Notes: a model not told the origin generated them from the letters alone. DNA of 64,000 nucleotides from Flavobacterium aeripolare (GCF_013294025.1 NZ_JABSNL010000012.1:62001-126000), one strand, 5' to 3'; positions 27,693 through 37,053 are shown, numbered from the stretch's first letter. Numbers and translations are program-made.

Positions 27693-28343
27693 ATGGAAAT
27701 TACAATTGCAAAAGCATTATTTAGCAGCCGCTCGTATGCGGAATATAGAAAATTAGTCTCTGATTTATTACGTGATGATAAAGCTACAGGAACAACGCAG
27801 TCTCCAGAATTGACGCATTATAGCAGTTTAAATGAAAGTCGAATGAATCGTCTGGATAAAACATTATCAGTTTCAGAGGAGATTACAACCCGATTAAAAG
27901 AGCTAAAAGGAAACTATATTTGGTTGGTTATTTCTGAAGGATGGTGTGGCGATGCTGCGCAATTGCTACCTGTTTTTAATAAAATGGTAGAAGCATCCGA
28001 TGATAAAATTGACATGCGTATTGTGCTTCGCGATGAGCACGAGGAATTGATGAACAAATTTTTGACTAATAAAGGGAAAGCGATCCCAAAATTAATTGTA
28101 ATCAATAAAGAAACTAGTGGTGCAATAGCGCATTGGGGACCTAGACCATTAGGCGCTTCTACTTTAATCACCGATTATAAAAAACAACACGGTACTATTG
28201 ATGAAGAAGCAAAAACGGCTTTGCATTTATGGTATACTAAAGATAAAGGATTAACCACGCAATTAGAAATAATTGACATGATGATTGATCTTGATAAGGA
28301 AATTGAAGAAGACGAGAAAGACGATAGTTACTTTGCTTACTAG
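27693..28343 (+). CDS. Thioredoxin-fold protein lacking the second active-site Cys
   Basis: 216 residues, cytoplasmic. The central thioredoxin-like domain has WLVISEGWCGDAAQLLP, in which the usual WCGPC has become WCGDA, leaving one cysteine. IPKLIVIN supplies the cis-Pro region. It cannot work as a dithiol oxidoreductase in the classical way; a one-thiol or non-redox role is possible. The acidic C-terminus (DLDKEIEEDEKDD) is unusual. The protein is otherwise a recognisable thioredoxin-family member of the type seen in Bacteroidota. Confidence 0.8.
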   Translation: MEITIAKALFSSRSYAEYRKLVSDLLRDDKATGTTQSPELTHYSSLNESRMNRLDKTLSVSEEITTRLKELKGNYIWLVISEGWCGDAAQLLPVFNKMVEASDDKIDMRIVLRDEHEELMNKFLTNKGKAIPKLIVINKETSGAIAHWGPRPLGASTLITDYKKQHGTIDEEAKTALHLWYTKDKGLTTQLEIIDMMIDLDKEIEEDEKDDSYFAY

Positions 28344-28463
28344 TAGTTAGTTGTACTAAATATTATTTGTATCGAAAGGATTTTTTTTGTACTTTAGAAC
28401 ATCAAAATCAAATCTATATTGTAACCTACTTTTTACTGATGTCTAACTTAAAAGAGGATTGTT

Positions 28464-28541
28464 ATGAAAAAGTTATTTGAAAGATTTTATGATTTCTTCA
28501 GTAATTTATTATTTGGAAATCACGGAACGATACATTACTAA
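28464..28541 (+). CDS. Putative 25-residue small protein
   Basis: ATG 28464 to TAA 28541 encodes 25 residues that start MKKLFERFYDFFSNLLFG and end GTIHY. The N-terminal 18 residues would form an amphipathic Phe/Leu-rich helix. AAGAGGA lies 6 bp before the ATG, an unusually good Shine-Dalgarno sequence for this genome. TACTTTAG at 28390-28397 resembles a -7 element, and a strong terminator follows at 28605. It sits alone in a 310-bp gap, so a membrane-active peptide or regulatory leader is possible. Chance cannot be excluded. Confidence 0.4.
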   Translation: MKKLFERFYDFFSNLLFGNHGTIHY

Positions 28542-28604
28542 TATGTTTGCAATTAGCAAGTTCCAGATGGTAAACTTGAGGTTTTGTTACTTCAATTTAG
28601 ATAA

Positions 28605-28645
28605 AAACATATAAAAGCGCTCTTGGTGTCTTTTATATGTTTTTT
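28605..28645. terminator. Terminator between the small ORF and truB
   Basis: AAACATATAAAAG (28605-28617) pairs perfectly with CTTTTATATGTTT (28630-28642), followed by Ts on the plus strand and preceded by As, so it can serve the convergent truB operon too. Confidence 0.75.
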
Positions 28646-28653
28646 TATGCTTT

Positions 28654-29355
28654 CTATTGAGATAGTTTTTCTTCGAATAAAGTGACATCGATAGCGTCCT
28701 TTACATTAAAATCACCAATTTTTGTACGTCTCAGCGCTGTTAAGTGTGATCCTGATTGCATCGCTAGACCAAAATCATAAGTTAAGGAGCGAATGTAAGT
28801 TCCCTTGCTGCAAACCACTCTAAAGTCGATTTCAGGTAATGCGATTCTAGTAATTTCAAATTCGTGTATTGTTGTTTTTCTAGTCGCTATTTCTACAGTT
28901 TCTCCAGCACGTGCATGTTCATAAAGTCGAACACCATCTTTTTTAATAGCCGAAAAAATTGGTGGCTTTTGATCTATTTCACCTAGAAATTGCTTGACAG
29001 TTTCGTGGATTAAAGATTCGTTAATATGTGCTGTAGGGAAAGTGTGGTCCACTTCGGTTTCTAAATCGTATGAAGGAGTAGTGGCACCTATAAAAAAGGT
29101 ACCCGTGTACTCTTTGGCTTGACCTTGCAATTCAGAAATTCTCTTTGTGAATTTTCCGGTACAAATTAGTAAAAGACCAGTTGCTAGAGGATCTAGCGTA
29201 CCAGCGTGACCTATTTTAAATTTTTTAGGTAATCCTTTTTTATTGATTAACGCGTACTTTAATTTATTCACCGCCTGAAACGAACTCCATGTAAGTGGTT
29301 TGTCAATTAAAAGTATTTGTCCTTCTAGATATTGCTCTGTGGTTGTTGATTCCAT
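28654..29355 (-). CDS. truB: tRNA pseudouridine(55) synthase
   Basis: 233 residues from ATG 29355. Motifs: ILLIDKPLTWSSFQAVNKLK near the N-terminus, then GHAGTLDPLATGLL with the catalytic Asp, and RVVCSKGTYIRSL. TruB makes pseudouridine 55 in the T-loop of tRNAs. The chosen ATG overlaps the uppP stop by one base (TAATG), indicating translational coupling. A start 60 bp upstream is possible in the frame but would lie inside uppP and add an atypical Trp/Tyr-rich segment. It is last in the ftsX-DUF3098-uppP-truB cluster. Confidence 0.95.
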   Translation of the reverse strand: MESTTTEQYLEGQILLIDKPLTWSSFQAVNKLKYALINKKGLPKKFKIGHAGTLDPLATGLLLICTGKFTKRISELQGQAKEYTGTFFIGATTPSYDLETEVDHTFPTAHINESLIHETVKQFLGEIDQKPPIFSAIKKDGVRLYEHARAGETVEIATRKTTIHEFEITRIALPEIDFRVVCSKGTYIRSLTYDFGLAMQSGSHLTALRRTKIGDFNVKDAIDVTLFEEKLSQ

Positions 29356-30170
29356 TATTTGGTGTAAAAATAAATTAATAAACCAACACCAATTATAATA
29401 CGATACCATCCCCAAAATTTGAAGCCGTATTTTGTCAATACGTCAATAAATGTTTTAACGGCAATTAAAGCGATAATAAACGCAATAACGTTTCCTAAGA
29501 TAAATAAGTTTATATGATCTTGATCTTGTAATATCATCTCGTAACCCTTCATTTCTGTAACGGTTCCTTTTCCCCATGTCTTTACAAAAACAGAGTAAAC
29601 GGTTACTGCTAGCATAGTAGGTACTGCTAGAAAAAATGAAAATTCGGCAGATGCTCTTCGGCTTAATCCGCGAGTCATACCACCTATAATTGAAGCAGCA
29701 GAACGAGATGTTCCTGGCATCATCGCTAGACATTGCCAAAAACCAATAATGATTCCGTCTTTTATAGAGATGTCTTTTTCGTCTAAGATTTTAGGGTTTT
29801 TAAACCAGTTATCTACATATAGTAAAACGATTCCTCCTAGTACTAATACTGTAGATATTGCTATTTGATTGCCTAGAACGGCTTCAATCTTATCGTCAAA
29901 AAGATAGCCTAAAACTAAGGCCGGAATTACAGCGTAAACTAATTTAAAGTAAAATTTAAAGTTGGTGAAATTAAAGAACTTCTTCCAGTATAAAACTACA
30001 ATAGCTAAGATAGCTCCAAATTGTATGGATACCTGAAACATCTTTAAAAACTCACTCTCTTCCATTCCTAGTAGAGAAGCTGTGAAACCCATGTGGGCAG
30101 TTGAAGATATGGGTAAAAATTCTGTTAGTCCTTCAATAATTGCAAGGATTATCGCTTGTAAAATATTCAT
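29355..30170 (-). CDS. uppP: Undecaprenyl-diphosphate phosphatase
   Basis: 271 residues, multi-pass membrane protein. Motif 1 is EGLTEFLPISSTAHM (17-31) with the catalytic Glu and Ser residues; motif 2 is PGTSRSAASI with the catalytic Arg. UppP (BacA) dephosphorylates undecaprenyl diphosphate to recycle the lipid carrier of cell-wall synthesis. It abuts the DUF3098 gene upstream and overlaps truB by one base. Confidence 0.95.
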   Translation of the reverse strand: MNILQAIILAIIEGLTEFLPISSTAHMGFTASLLGMEESEFLKMFQVSIQFGAILAIVVLYWKKFFNFTNFKFYFKLVYAVIPALVLGYLFDDKIEAVLGNQIAISTVLVLGGIVLLYVDNWFKNPKILDEKDISIKDGIIIGFWQCLAMMPGTSRSAASIIGGMTRGLSRRASAEFSFFLAVPTMLAVTVYSVFVKTWGKGTVTEMKGYEMILQDQDHINLFILGNVIAFIIALIAVKTFIDVLTKYGFKFWGWYRIIIGVGLLIYFYTK

Positions 30171-30413
30171 TTATGCCTTTTTTGGATTTTTTAAAATAGC
30201 ATAAATTGTTATTCCAAAACCAATTAATACAGTTGTTGGTGCTAATCTAATTCTTCTAAAATCGAAGATATCTTCATTAAAGACATTTGGATCTTCACTT
30301 CCTCCGCCTGACATTAGTAAAAAGCCAAGTACGATAACGCCAATTCCAATTAATAGAATTTTGTAATTGATTTGCTCAAAAAGGAATTGTTGTTTGTTTT
30401 TTTCGTTTTCCAT
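30171..30413 (-). CDS. DUF3098 small membrane protein
   Basis: 80 residues with two transmembrane helices (about 18-36 and 58-75) and a short outside loop containing EDPNVFNEDIFDFRRIRLAP, a hallmark of the DUF3098 family. The position between ftsX and uppP is conserved in Bacteroidota, suggesting a cell-envelope or division role; no activity is known to me. Its stop codon directly abuts the uppP start. Confidence 0.85.
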   Translation of the reverse strand: MENEKNKQQFLFEQINYKILLIGIGVIVLGFLLMSGGGSEDPNVFNEDIFDFRRIRLAPTTVLIGFGITIYAILKNPKKA

Positions 30414-30444
30414 TGTGCTGTATTGTCTTTATCTAAACCTAAAA

Positions 30445-31320
30445 TTAATATAAATCGTCTGTTCTTAAATTCAAGAAACGCTGTGTTGCAAAGTGTGTGC
30501 TCAACCATGTAATTAATATTCCCACTCCAAATACAGCTAATAAAACAATACCTATAAGTCCTTTGTTTTCTAAAATTCCTAAGTCGGGGAATTTAGATTC
30601 AACATATAATAACACGCCAATTAGTGCAATGATTGCAAGTACAGCTCCTATTATTCCAAGTTTTATACTTCGAGTTACAAATGGTTTTCTAATAAATGCT
30701 TTAGTAGCACCTACCATTTGCATGGTTTTTATAATAAAACGATTAGAGTGAATCGATAATCTTAGCGAACTATTAATTAGTAAAACAGCAATAAAAGTTA
30801 AGAAGCCACTGATTATTAAAATCCACATGCTCACTTTTTTAATATTGTCATTCACTAAGTTGATCAATTGCTTGTCGTAAACAATGTCAGAAACCATTGG
30901 GTTTTCACGCAATTTTGCTTCGATTTTGGCAATACTATCTTTCTCAACATAATCTGCTTTTAAGTGTATGTCATAAGAATTTTGCAAAGGATTTTCTCCT
31001 AGGAACGTCATGAAATCTTCACCAATAATATCAGTGTGTTGTTTCGCTGCTTGCTCCTTAGTAACGTAAACCATTGATTTAGCATAGGGAGCTACTTTTA
31101 ACTCCTTACCAAATTTTACTAATGTGCTGTCTTTTGCTGTGTTTTCAAAGAATACCGTCATGGCAATTTTCTCTTTAAAATCGTTAGCTAGTTTGTTAGA
31201 ATTGATTATAAAAAAACCTAGTAGCCCCAGTAAAAACAGTACCAAAAAGATACTTAATACTACTGAGAAATAAGAGGAAATTAATCGGCGTTTTTGAAAT
31301 TTATCAAATGAAGAACTCAT
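30445..31320 (-). CDS. ftsX: FtsX-like cell-division ABC transporter permease
   Basis: 291 residues. An N-terminal TM (SVVLSIFLVLFLLGLLGFFI, ~15-40) is followed by a periplasmic domain of about 120 residues and three more TMs in the FtsX/MacB-like permease domain (MWILIISGFLTFIAVLLINSS; TRSIKLGIIGAVLA; GLIGIVLLAVFGV). FtsX with the ATPase FtsE activates peptidoglycan hydrolases at the septum; ftsE is not adjacent here. It heads the leftward cluster with DUF3098, uppP and truB. Confidence 0.88.
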   Translation of the reverse strand: MSSSFDKFQKRRLISSYFSVVLSIFLVLFLLGLLGFFIINSNKLANDFKEKIAMTVFFENTAKDSTLVKFGKELKVAPYAKSMVYVTKEQAAKQHTDIIGEDFMTFLGENPLQNSYDIHLKADYVEKDSIAKIEAKLRENPMVSDIVYDKQLINLVNDNIKKVSMWILIISGFLTFIAVLLINSSLRLSIHSNRFIIKTMQMVGATKAFIRKPFVTRSIKLGIIGAVLAIIALIGVLLYVESKFPDLGILENKGLIGIVLLAVFGVGILITWLSTHFATQRFLNLRTDDLY

Positions 31321-31481
31321 AGTTTACTTAAATTATGGGGTAAAAATAATAAAGAATTTCTTTATTTGAAGTTAATAACGTCCAAAGTTTTAACTTTCGT
31401 ACAATAAATGTAAATTTGCTATCTCGATATTAAAAAATAAATCTTAGAAACTTTGCAGCTTTGCAACTTTGAAACCATATA

Positions 31482-34400
31482 ATGAAGTACAATCCAAACG
31501 AAATAGAAGCCAAATGGCAAAAATATTGGGCAGAAAACCAAACTTTTGCTGCGTCAAATAATTCAGATAAACCCAAACATTATGTGTTAGATATGTTTCC
31601 TTATCCATCAGGAGCAGGACTTCACGTAGGGCATCCGCTAGGGTACATCGCTTCAGATGTGTATTCGAGATATAAAAGGCATCAGGGTTTTAATGTTTTA
31701 CACCCAATGGGTTATGATAGTTTTGGTTTGCCAGCGGAACAATATGCTATTCAAACGGGGCAACGTCCTGAAGATACTACTCGTGTAAACATCGATGGGG
31801 GATTTGATAAAGAAGGAAATAAAATTGCTGGTTACCGTAAGCAATTAGATAAAATAGGGTTTTCATTTGATTGGAGTAGAGAAGTGCGAACTTCTAACCC
31901 GGATTATTACAAACACACACAATGGATTTTTATCCAATTGTTTAACTCGTGGTATAATAAAAACAGTGATAAAGCCGAGGATATTTCGACTCTAAAGGAA
32001 GTATTCGAAAAAGAAGGAAATGCAAATGTCAATGCCGTGTGTGATGACGAAATTGCAATATTTTCTGCTGACCAATGGAATGCTTACGCAAAAGAACAAC
32101 AGCAGAGAATTTTGCTGCAATACCGATTGACGTATTTAGCAGAGACTGAAGTAAACTGGTGCCCAGGGTTAGGAACTGTTTTAGCTAATGACGAAATTGT
32201 AAATGGAGTTTCAGAACGTGGTGGCTTTACAGTAGTGCGTAAAAAAATGACACAATGGAGCATGCGTATTTCTGCTTATGCCGAACGTTTATTACAAGGA
32301 TTAAACGATATTGACTGGAGCGAAAGCATCAAAGAAAGCCAAAGAAATTGGATTGGAAAATCAATTGGTGCGATGGTGTCTTTCAGAGTTAACGACCATG
32401 AAGAAAATATAAATGTTTTCACTACACGCCCTGATACGATTTTTGGGGTGACATTTATGACATTGGCGCCAGAACATCCTTTGGTTCAAGAAATCACAAC
32501 TCCTGAATATGTAGAAAAAGTAAATGAATATATTTTAGCATCTTCTAAACGTTCTGAGAGAGAGCGTATGGCTGATGTAAAAACCATCTCGGGAGTTTTT
32601 ACAGGTGCGTATGCAGAGCATCCTTTTACTAAGGAAGCAATTCCGGTTTGGATTGGGGATTATGTTCTTGCAGGATATGGAACAGGTGCTGTAATGGCGG
32701 TTCCTTGTGGTGACGAACGTGATTATGCTTTTGCTAATTTCTTCAAGGGACAAGACGGGATGTTGCCTATCAAAAACATTTTCGATAAAGATGTTTCCGA
32801 AGCTGCTTATGGAGCAAAAGAAGGTTTTAAATTAGTAGATTCTGATTTCTTAACGGGATTAGGGTATAAAGAAGGGACTATAAAAGCAATTGAAGCTTTA
32901 GAAAAACTAAATCAAGGCTACGGAAAAATCAATTACCGTTTGCGTGATGCTGTGTTTTCTCGTCAAAGATATTGGGGGGAACCATTTCCTGTTTATTATG
33001 TAAATGGCTTGCCACAAATGATCGATGCGCAATATTTACCAATTGTATTGCCAGAAGTAGAAAAGTATTTACCAACAGAAGATGGATTGCCACCTTTAGG
33101 GAATGCAACAGTTTGGGCTTGGGATACTACAGCAAATAAAGTAGTCAATACTGATCATGTAGATAATACGACTATTTTTCCTTTAGAATTGAATACGATG
33201 CCAGGTTGGGCGGGTAGTTCATTTTACTGGATGCGATACATGGATGCGCACAACGAAAGCGAATTTGCAAGCAAAGAAGCGCTGGCTTATTGGGAAAGTG
33301 TGGATTTATATATTGGTGGAAACGAACACGCAACAGGTCATTTATTGTACGCTCGTTTCTGGAATAAATTCTTAAAGGATAAAGGCTTTGCGCCAACAGA
33401 AGAGCCTTTCAAGAAATTGATTAATCAAGGAATGATCTTAGGGACTAGTGCTTTTGTTTTAAGAGCAGAAGTAGGTTCTTACTTAGTTTTAGGGACTTCG
33501 GATGAAGAATTTATGACATTAAAGCTTCCTGCAACAATTATTGAATATGATTTTTTAAAAAAATATAATAAACTAAAGGATAAGCTAAGTTCTTTAAACC
33601 TAAAAAAGGTGGTTGATGGTGAGATAGATACTTTAGGTAACTATTGGGTTTATCAAATAACGGAGATTTTAGATAGTAATCTAATTGGTATAGCAGATTA
33701 TGATAAAATTAAAGAATCTTTTACTGAGTCGGATATTGCTGATCTAAAAGAGATTATAATTATTTTATCAAGTTTATTGTTAGCATTAAATGAGAAACAC
33801 TCTGATAAAGCATTTCAAATAAGTTTTAATTCTTATGATCCTTTCTCAGTAGCTTTCAGTTTCAGTCCAATCAGAATTGATTTGAAATTTATTAACGAAA
33901 GCACGAATGAATTGTTTATTGATAAATTTATTAAAGACTCAAAATATTCCTCAGAATTTGCAAACGCAAAATTTATTTCCTTCGCTGGAAATACAAAATT
34001 TACTGCTGGTCGTGAAGTCGAAAAAATGTCGAAGTCATATTATAATGTAGTGACACCAGATGCTATTTGTGATGAATATGGAGCAGATACATTGCGTTTG
34101 TACGAAATGTTTTTAGGGCCATTAGAGCAAGCTAAACCATGGAATACAGCAGGTATTTCGGGTGTATTTGGTTTCTTGAAAAAACTATGTCGTTTGTATT
34201 TTGATGAGCACAACATGATTGTGACTGACGAAGCGCCTACAAAAGACAATTTGAAAACATTACATAAAACCATTAAGAAAGTAGCTGACGATATTGAGAA
34301 TTTCTCTTTCAATACTTCGGTTTCTCAGTTTATGATTTGTGTGAATGAACTATCGACTCAAAACTGTCATTCTCGCGCTATTTTAGAGCCATTGGCTATT

Positions 34401-34703
34401 GTGATTTCGCCTTATGCACCGCACATCGCTGAAGAATTGTGGTCATTATTAGGAAAAGAGGGTTCGATAGCTTTAGTTCCTTTTCCAGCATTCGAACCAA
34501 AACATTTAGTAGAATCTGAAAAAGAATACCCTGTTTCTTTCAACGGAAAAATGCGTTTTACAATTACTTTGCCTCTAGATTTAACTAAGGAGCAAATTGA
34601 AGAAATCGTAATGAAAGACGAGCGAACAATCAAACAATTAGAAGGACGTACACCTAATAAAGTGATCATCGTTCCCGGAAAAATAATCAACTTAGTTGGC
34701 TAG
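31482..34703 (+). CDS. leuS: Leucyl-tRNA synthetase with a large insertion before KMSKS
   Basis: 1073 residues, longer than the ~860 of E. coli. HIGH motif: HVGH at 48-51, with FPYPSGAGLHVGH. The CP1 editing domain (about 290-480) includes TTRPDTIFGVTFM and GTGAVMAVP. The catalytic core resumes at RYWGEPFPVYY, and KMSKS is at 848-852. Between GTSAFV (from 654) and GREVEKMSKS (843) lies a stretch of ~190 residues. In the relatives I remember this stretch is ~75, so about 100 residues are extra, helical and Leu/Lys/Asp-rich. It charges tRNA-Leu. Gene ends are intact and all motifs are present, so it should be active. Confidence 0.95.
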   Translation: MKYNPNEIEAKWQKYWAENQTFAASNNSDKPKHYVLDMFPYPSGAGLHVGHPLGYIASDVYSRYKRHQGFNVLHPMGYDSFGLPAEQYAIQTGQRPEDTTRVNIDGGFDKEGNKIAGYRKQLDKIGFSFDWSREVRTSNPDYYKHTQWIFIQLFNSWYNKNSDKAEDISTLKEVFEKEGNANVNAVCDDEIAIFSADQWNAYAKEQQQRILLQYRLTYLAETEVNWCPGLGTVLANDEIVNGVSERGGFTVVRKKMTQWSMRISAYAERLLQGLNDIDWSESIKESQRNWIGKSIGAMVSFRVNDHEENINVFTTRPDTIFGVTFMTLAPEHPLVQEITTPEYVEKVNEYILASSKRSERERMADVKTISGVFTGAYAEHPFTKEAIPVWIGDYVLAGYGTGAVMAVPCGDERDYAFANFFKGQDGMLPIKNIFDKDVSEAAYGAKEGFKLVDSDFLTGLGYKEGTIKAIEALEKLNQGYGKINYRLRDAVFSRQRYWGEPFPVYYVNGLPQMIDAQYLPIVLPEVEKYLPTEDGLPPLGNATVWAWDTTANKVVNTDHVDNTTIFPLELNTMPGWAGSSFYWMRYMDAHNESEFASKEALAYWESVDLYIGGNEHATGHLLYARFWNKFLKDKGFAPTEEPFKKLINQGMILGTSAFVLRAEVGSYLVLGTSDEEFMTLKLPATIIEYDFLKKYNKLKDKLSSLNLKKVVDGEIDTLGNYWVYQITEILDSNLIGIADYDKIKESFTESDIADLKEIIIILSSLLLALNEKHSDKAFQISFNSYDPFSVAFSFSPIRIDLKFINESTNELFIDKFIKDSKYSSEFANAKFISFAGNTKFTAGREVEKMSKSYYNVVTPDAICDEYGADTLRLYEMFLGPLEQAKPWNTAGISGVFGFLKKLCRLYFDEHNMIVTDEAPTKDNLKTLHKTIKKVADDIENFSFNTSVSQFMICVNELSTQNCHSRAILEPLAIVISPYAPHIAEELWSLLGKEGSIALVPFPAFEPKHLVESEKEYPVSFNGKMRFTITLPLDLTKEQIEEIVMKDERTIKQLEGRTPNKVIIVPGKIINLVG

Positions 34704-34736
34704 CAGTAGCTAATTATCAAGTTGGTACTTAATTAT

Positions 34737-34777
34737 AAAAAAATCCAAATGCTACTTTGTTAGTGTTTGGATTTTTT
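34737..34777 (+). terminator. Terminator of leuS
   Basis: AATCCAAA (34742-34749) pairs with TTTGGATT (34766-34773) and is followed by a T run. Confidence 0.75.
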
Positions 34778-34880
34778 ATTTTACGTATATTTAGAAAATG
34801 TCATAGTGGCATTTTAATATTTTGGTTCAGATTTTGCTATTATGATAGTATTACAATAAAACACTTAAAAATAAAGAGAT

Positions 34881-35573
34881 ATGGGAATGGGTTATTTAAT
34901 ACTTGCTGGAGCAATTATGCTTTTCAGTTGGTTAGTAAGCTCAAGGCTAAAAAGTAAATTTGAGCAGTATTCTAAATTGCATTTGCAAAACGGAATGTCT
35001 GGTGCTGAAATTGCTGAAAAAATGTTAGCCGATAACGGAATTCGTGACGTGCGAGTTATTTCTACTCCGGGTAGATTGACAGATCATTACAATCCTATGG
35101 ATAAGACAGTAAATTTAAGTGAGGCGGTTTACAATCAACGTAACGCGGCTGCAGCGGCTGTTGCTGCACATGAGTGCGGTCACGCGGTGCAACACGCTGT
35201 GGGATATCAATGGTTGACCATGCGTTCTAAGCTGGTGCCTTTTGTTAATGTGGCTTCAAAATACATGCAGTGGGTTTTAATAGGAGGGATTTTATTGATC
35301 AATAGTTTTCCTGCATTATTACTAGGTGGAATTGTGCTTTTTGCAGCAACAACCATCTTCTCAATAGTGACATTGCCAGTAGAATACGATGCTAGTAATC
35401 GTGCGCTAGCTTGGTTAGAAAACAAACGCATGTTGACACAACAGGAGCAAGCAGGGGCAAAAGATGCTTTAAAATGGGCAGCTAGAACCTATGTTGTCGC
35501 CGCTTTAGGATCGATTGCTACCTTACTATATTACATATCTATTTACATGGGAGCGGGTAGTCGTAGAGATTAA
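34881..35573 (+). CDS. YugP-type zinc metallopeptidase
   Basis: 230 residues. It has an N-terminal TM (MGYLILAGAIMLFSWLV), a soluble segment with NGMSGAEIAEKMLADNGI and STPGRLTDHYNP, the HExxH-like zinc site AAHECGHAVQH near 96-106, and two or three C-terminal TMs. This is the membrane-bound DUF/peptidase_M48-like YugP family, whose substrate is unknown. ATG 34881 or 34887 could be the start. It is monocistronic with a strong terminator. Confidence 0.88.
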   Translation: MGMGYLILAGAIMLFSWLVSSRLKSKFEQYSKLHLQNGMSGAEIAEKMLADNGIRDVRVISTPGRLTDHYNPMDKTVNLSEAVYNQRNAAAAAVAAHECGHAVQHAVGYQWLTMRSKLVPFVNVASKYMQWVLIGGILLINSFPALLLGGIVLFAATTIFSIVTLPVEYDASNRALAWLENKRMLTQQEQAGAKDALKWAARTYVVAALGSIATLLYYISIYMGAGSRRD

Positions 35574-35592
35574 ATTTAATAAACTAAAATGT

Positions 35593-35634
35593 AAAAGCCT
35601 TACTAATTATTGTGATTAGTAAGGCTTTTTTTAT
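35593..35634. terminator. Terminator between the protease and the Lrp gene
   Basis: AAAAGCCTTACTAAT (35593-35607) pairs perfectly with ATTAGTAAGGCTTTT (35615-35629), then more Ts. It sits between convergent genes. Confidence 0.85.
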
Positions 35635-35660
35635 GCTTATATACGGTGGCGACAACTTTC

Positions 35661-36131
35661 TTAAAGCTGAATTTGTCTGTTAATTTGCTGGTCTAAGGAG
35701 ATGAAAGTTTCTGTTCTTGAAACGCCTTCTATAGCTTGTATTTTAGTGTTCAACATGTGCATTAAATGTTCGTTATCACGACAAATAATTTTGATTAAAA
35801 TTGACCAGTTTCCTGTGGTGTAGTGGCATTCTAGTACCTCAGGGATTTTTTTTAGTTCTTTAACGGCTTCAGGATTACGCAGTGCCTTGTCAAGATATAC
35901 TCCTACAAATGCCATCGTATTGTAACCTAGTATTTTATGGTTTACTGTAAATTTAGATCCAGAGATTACGCCAGATTGTTCTAGTTTGCGCAAACGCTGG
36001 TGTATTGCTGCGCCAGAAATACCAATTTTATTTGCAATTTGTAAAATGGGTTTTCGGGCATCTTGCATTAGATCACGTAAAATCTCCTTATCGATACCGT
36101 CTATTTCTACTACAAGTGAATTGATTTTCAT
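35661..36131 (-). CDS. Lrp/AsnC-family transcriptional regulator
   Basis: 156 residues. N-terminal winged HTH (EIDGIDKEILRDLMQDARKPI, then IGISGAAIHQRLRKLEQSGVI) and a C-terminal RAM/ligand-binding domain (VPEVLECHYTTGNWSILIKI). Such proteins form octamers and respond to amino acids. No target operator is evident. The protein is autonomous, transcribed leftward, and convergent with the protease gene. Confidence 0.92.
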   Translation of the reverse strand: MKINSLVVEIDGIDKEILRDLMQDARKPILQIANKIGISGAAIHQRLRKLEQSGVISGSKFTVNHKILGYNTMAFVGVYLDKALRNPEAVKELKKIPEVLECHYTTGNWSILIKIICRDNEHLMHMLNTKIQAIEGVSRTETFISLDQQINRQIQL

Positions 36132-36240
36132 AAGTTATTATTTAGAACTAAAACCAGCAATTTTAGTTGTTATTGAAAGCCAAATGTAATCAAAAAACGA
36201 TTGTTATCCAGTTTTTTATTCTAATTTGAAAAAAAATGGC

Positions 36241-36275
36241 ATAAAAAAAGCCACTAAATAAATAGTGGCTTTCAA
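36241..36275 (-). terminator. Terminator of hemD
   Basis: AAAGCCACT (36247-36255) pairs with AGTGGCTTT (36264-36272); on the minus strand the stem runs into seven Ts. Confidence 0.8.
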
Positions 36276-36291
36276 ATATTTGTGTCAAATC

Positions 36292-37041
36292 TTATTTTGA
36301 TTTGTTTGCTTCTACAATGTATTTTTCAATAGCCATTGTCATTGAAGGCGTATCTGGTGTAGGTGCAAGAATATCAATTCTTAAACCGTGATCTAATGCT
36401 TCTTTTTGAGTTGTGCTTCCAAAAACGGCAATACGAGTATCGTTTTGTTCGAAATTAGGGAAGTTTTTATAAAGCGATTTTATTCCTGTTGGACTAAAAA
36501 AGGCAAGAACATCATAATAAACATCAGCTAGATCAGATAAGTCGCTCATTACTGTTTTGTAAAAAACCGCTGCAGTCCAGTCTACTTTTAAACTATCTAA
36601 TACAATTGGCGCATCAGCATTTAATTGATCAGAAGCAGGAAGTAAGAACTTCTCGTCTTTGTATTTTTTAATCAATGGAGATAAATCAGCAAAATCTTTA
36701 GGTCCTACATATATCTTACGTTTTCTGTATACAACATACTTTTGCAAGTAGTAGGCAACTGCTTCCGATTGACAGAAATACTTTAAGGTTTCAGGTACTT
36801 TGAAACGCATTTCTTCGGCCACTCTAAAAAAATGATCTACTGCATTTCTACTAGTTAAAATAATTGCAGTATAATGATTAAGATCGATTTTTTGAAGTCG
36901 GATCTCTTTAGCATTAACACCTTCTATATGAATAAAAGGTCTGAAATCAATTTTTACTTTATGCTTTTGTTGAAGCTCAAAGTAAGGAGAATTTTCCACT
37001 TTAGGCTCGGGTTGTGACACCAAAATTGTTTTCACTTTCAT
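36292..37041 (-). CDS. hemD: Uroporphyrinogen-III synthase
   Basis: 249 residues with the weakly conserved HemD fold of two alpha/beta domains. Recognisable pieces: ILVSQPEPK near the start, AIILTSRNAVDHFF, and VYYDVLAFFSPTGIKSL with IAVFGSTTQKEAL toward the end. HemD cyclises hydroxymethylbilane to uroporphyrinogen III in haem synthesis. It follows the DUF4271 gene by 12 bp; this pairing is common in flavobacteria. Confidence 0.88.
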   Translation of the reverse strand: MKVKTILVSQPEPKVENSPYFELQQKHKVKIDFRPFIHIEGVNAKEIRLQKIDLNHYTAIILTSRNAVDHFFRVAEEMRFKVPETLKYFCQSEAVAYYLQKYVVYRKRKIYVGPKDFADLSPLIKKYKDEKFLLPASDQLNADAPIVLDSLKVDWTAAVFYKTVMSDLSDLADVYYDVLAFFSPTGIKSLYKNFPNFEQNDTRIAVFGSTTQKEALDHGLRIDILAPTPDTPSMTMAIEKYIVEANKSK

Positions 37042-37053
37042 ATTTTATTTTTT

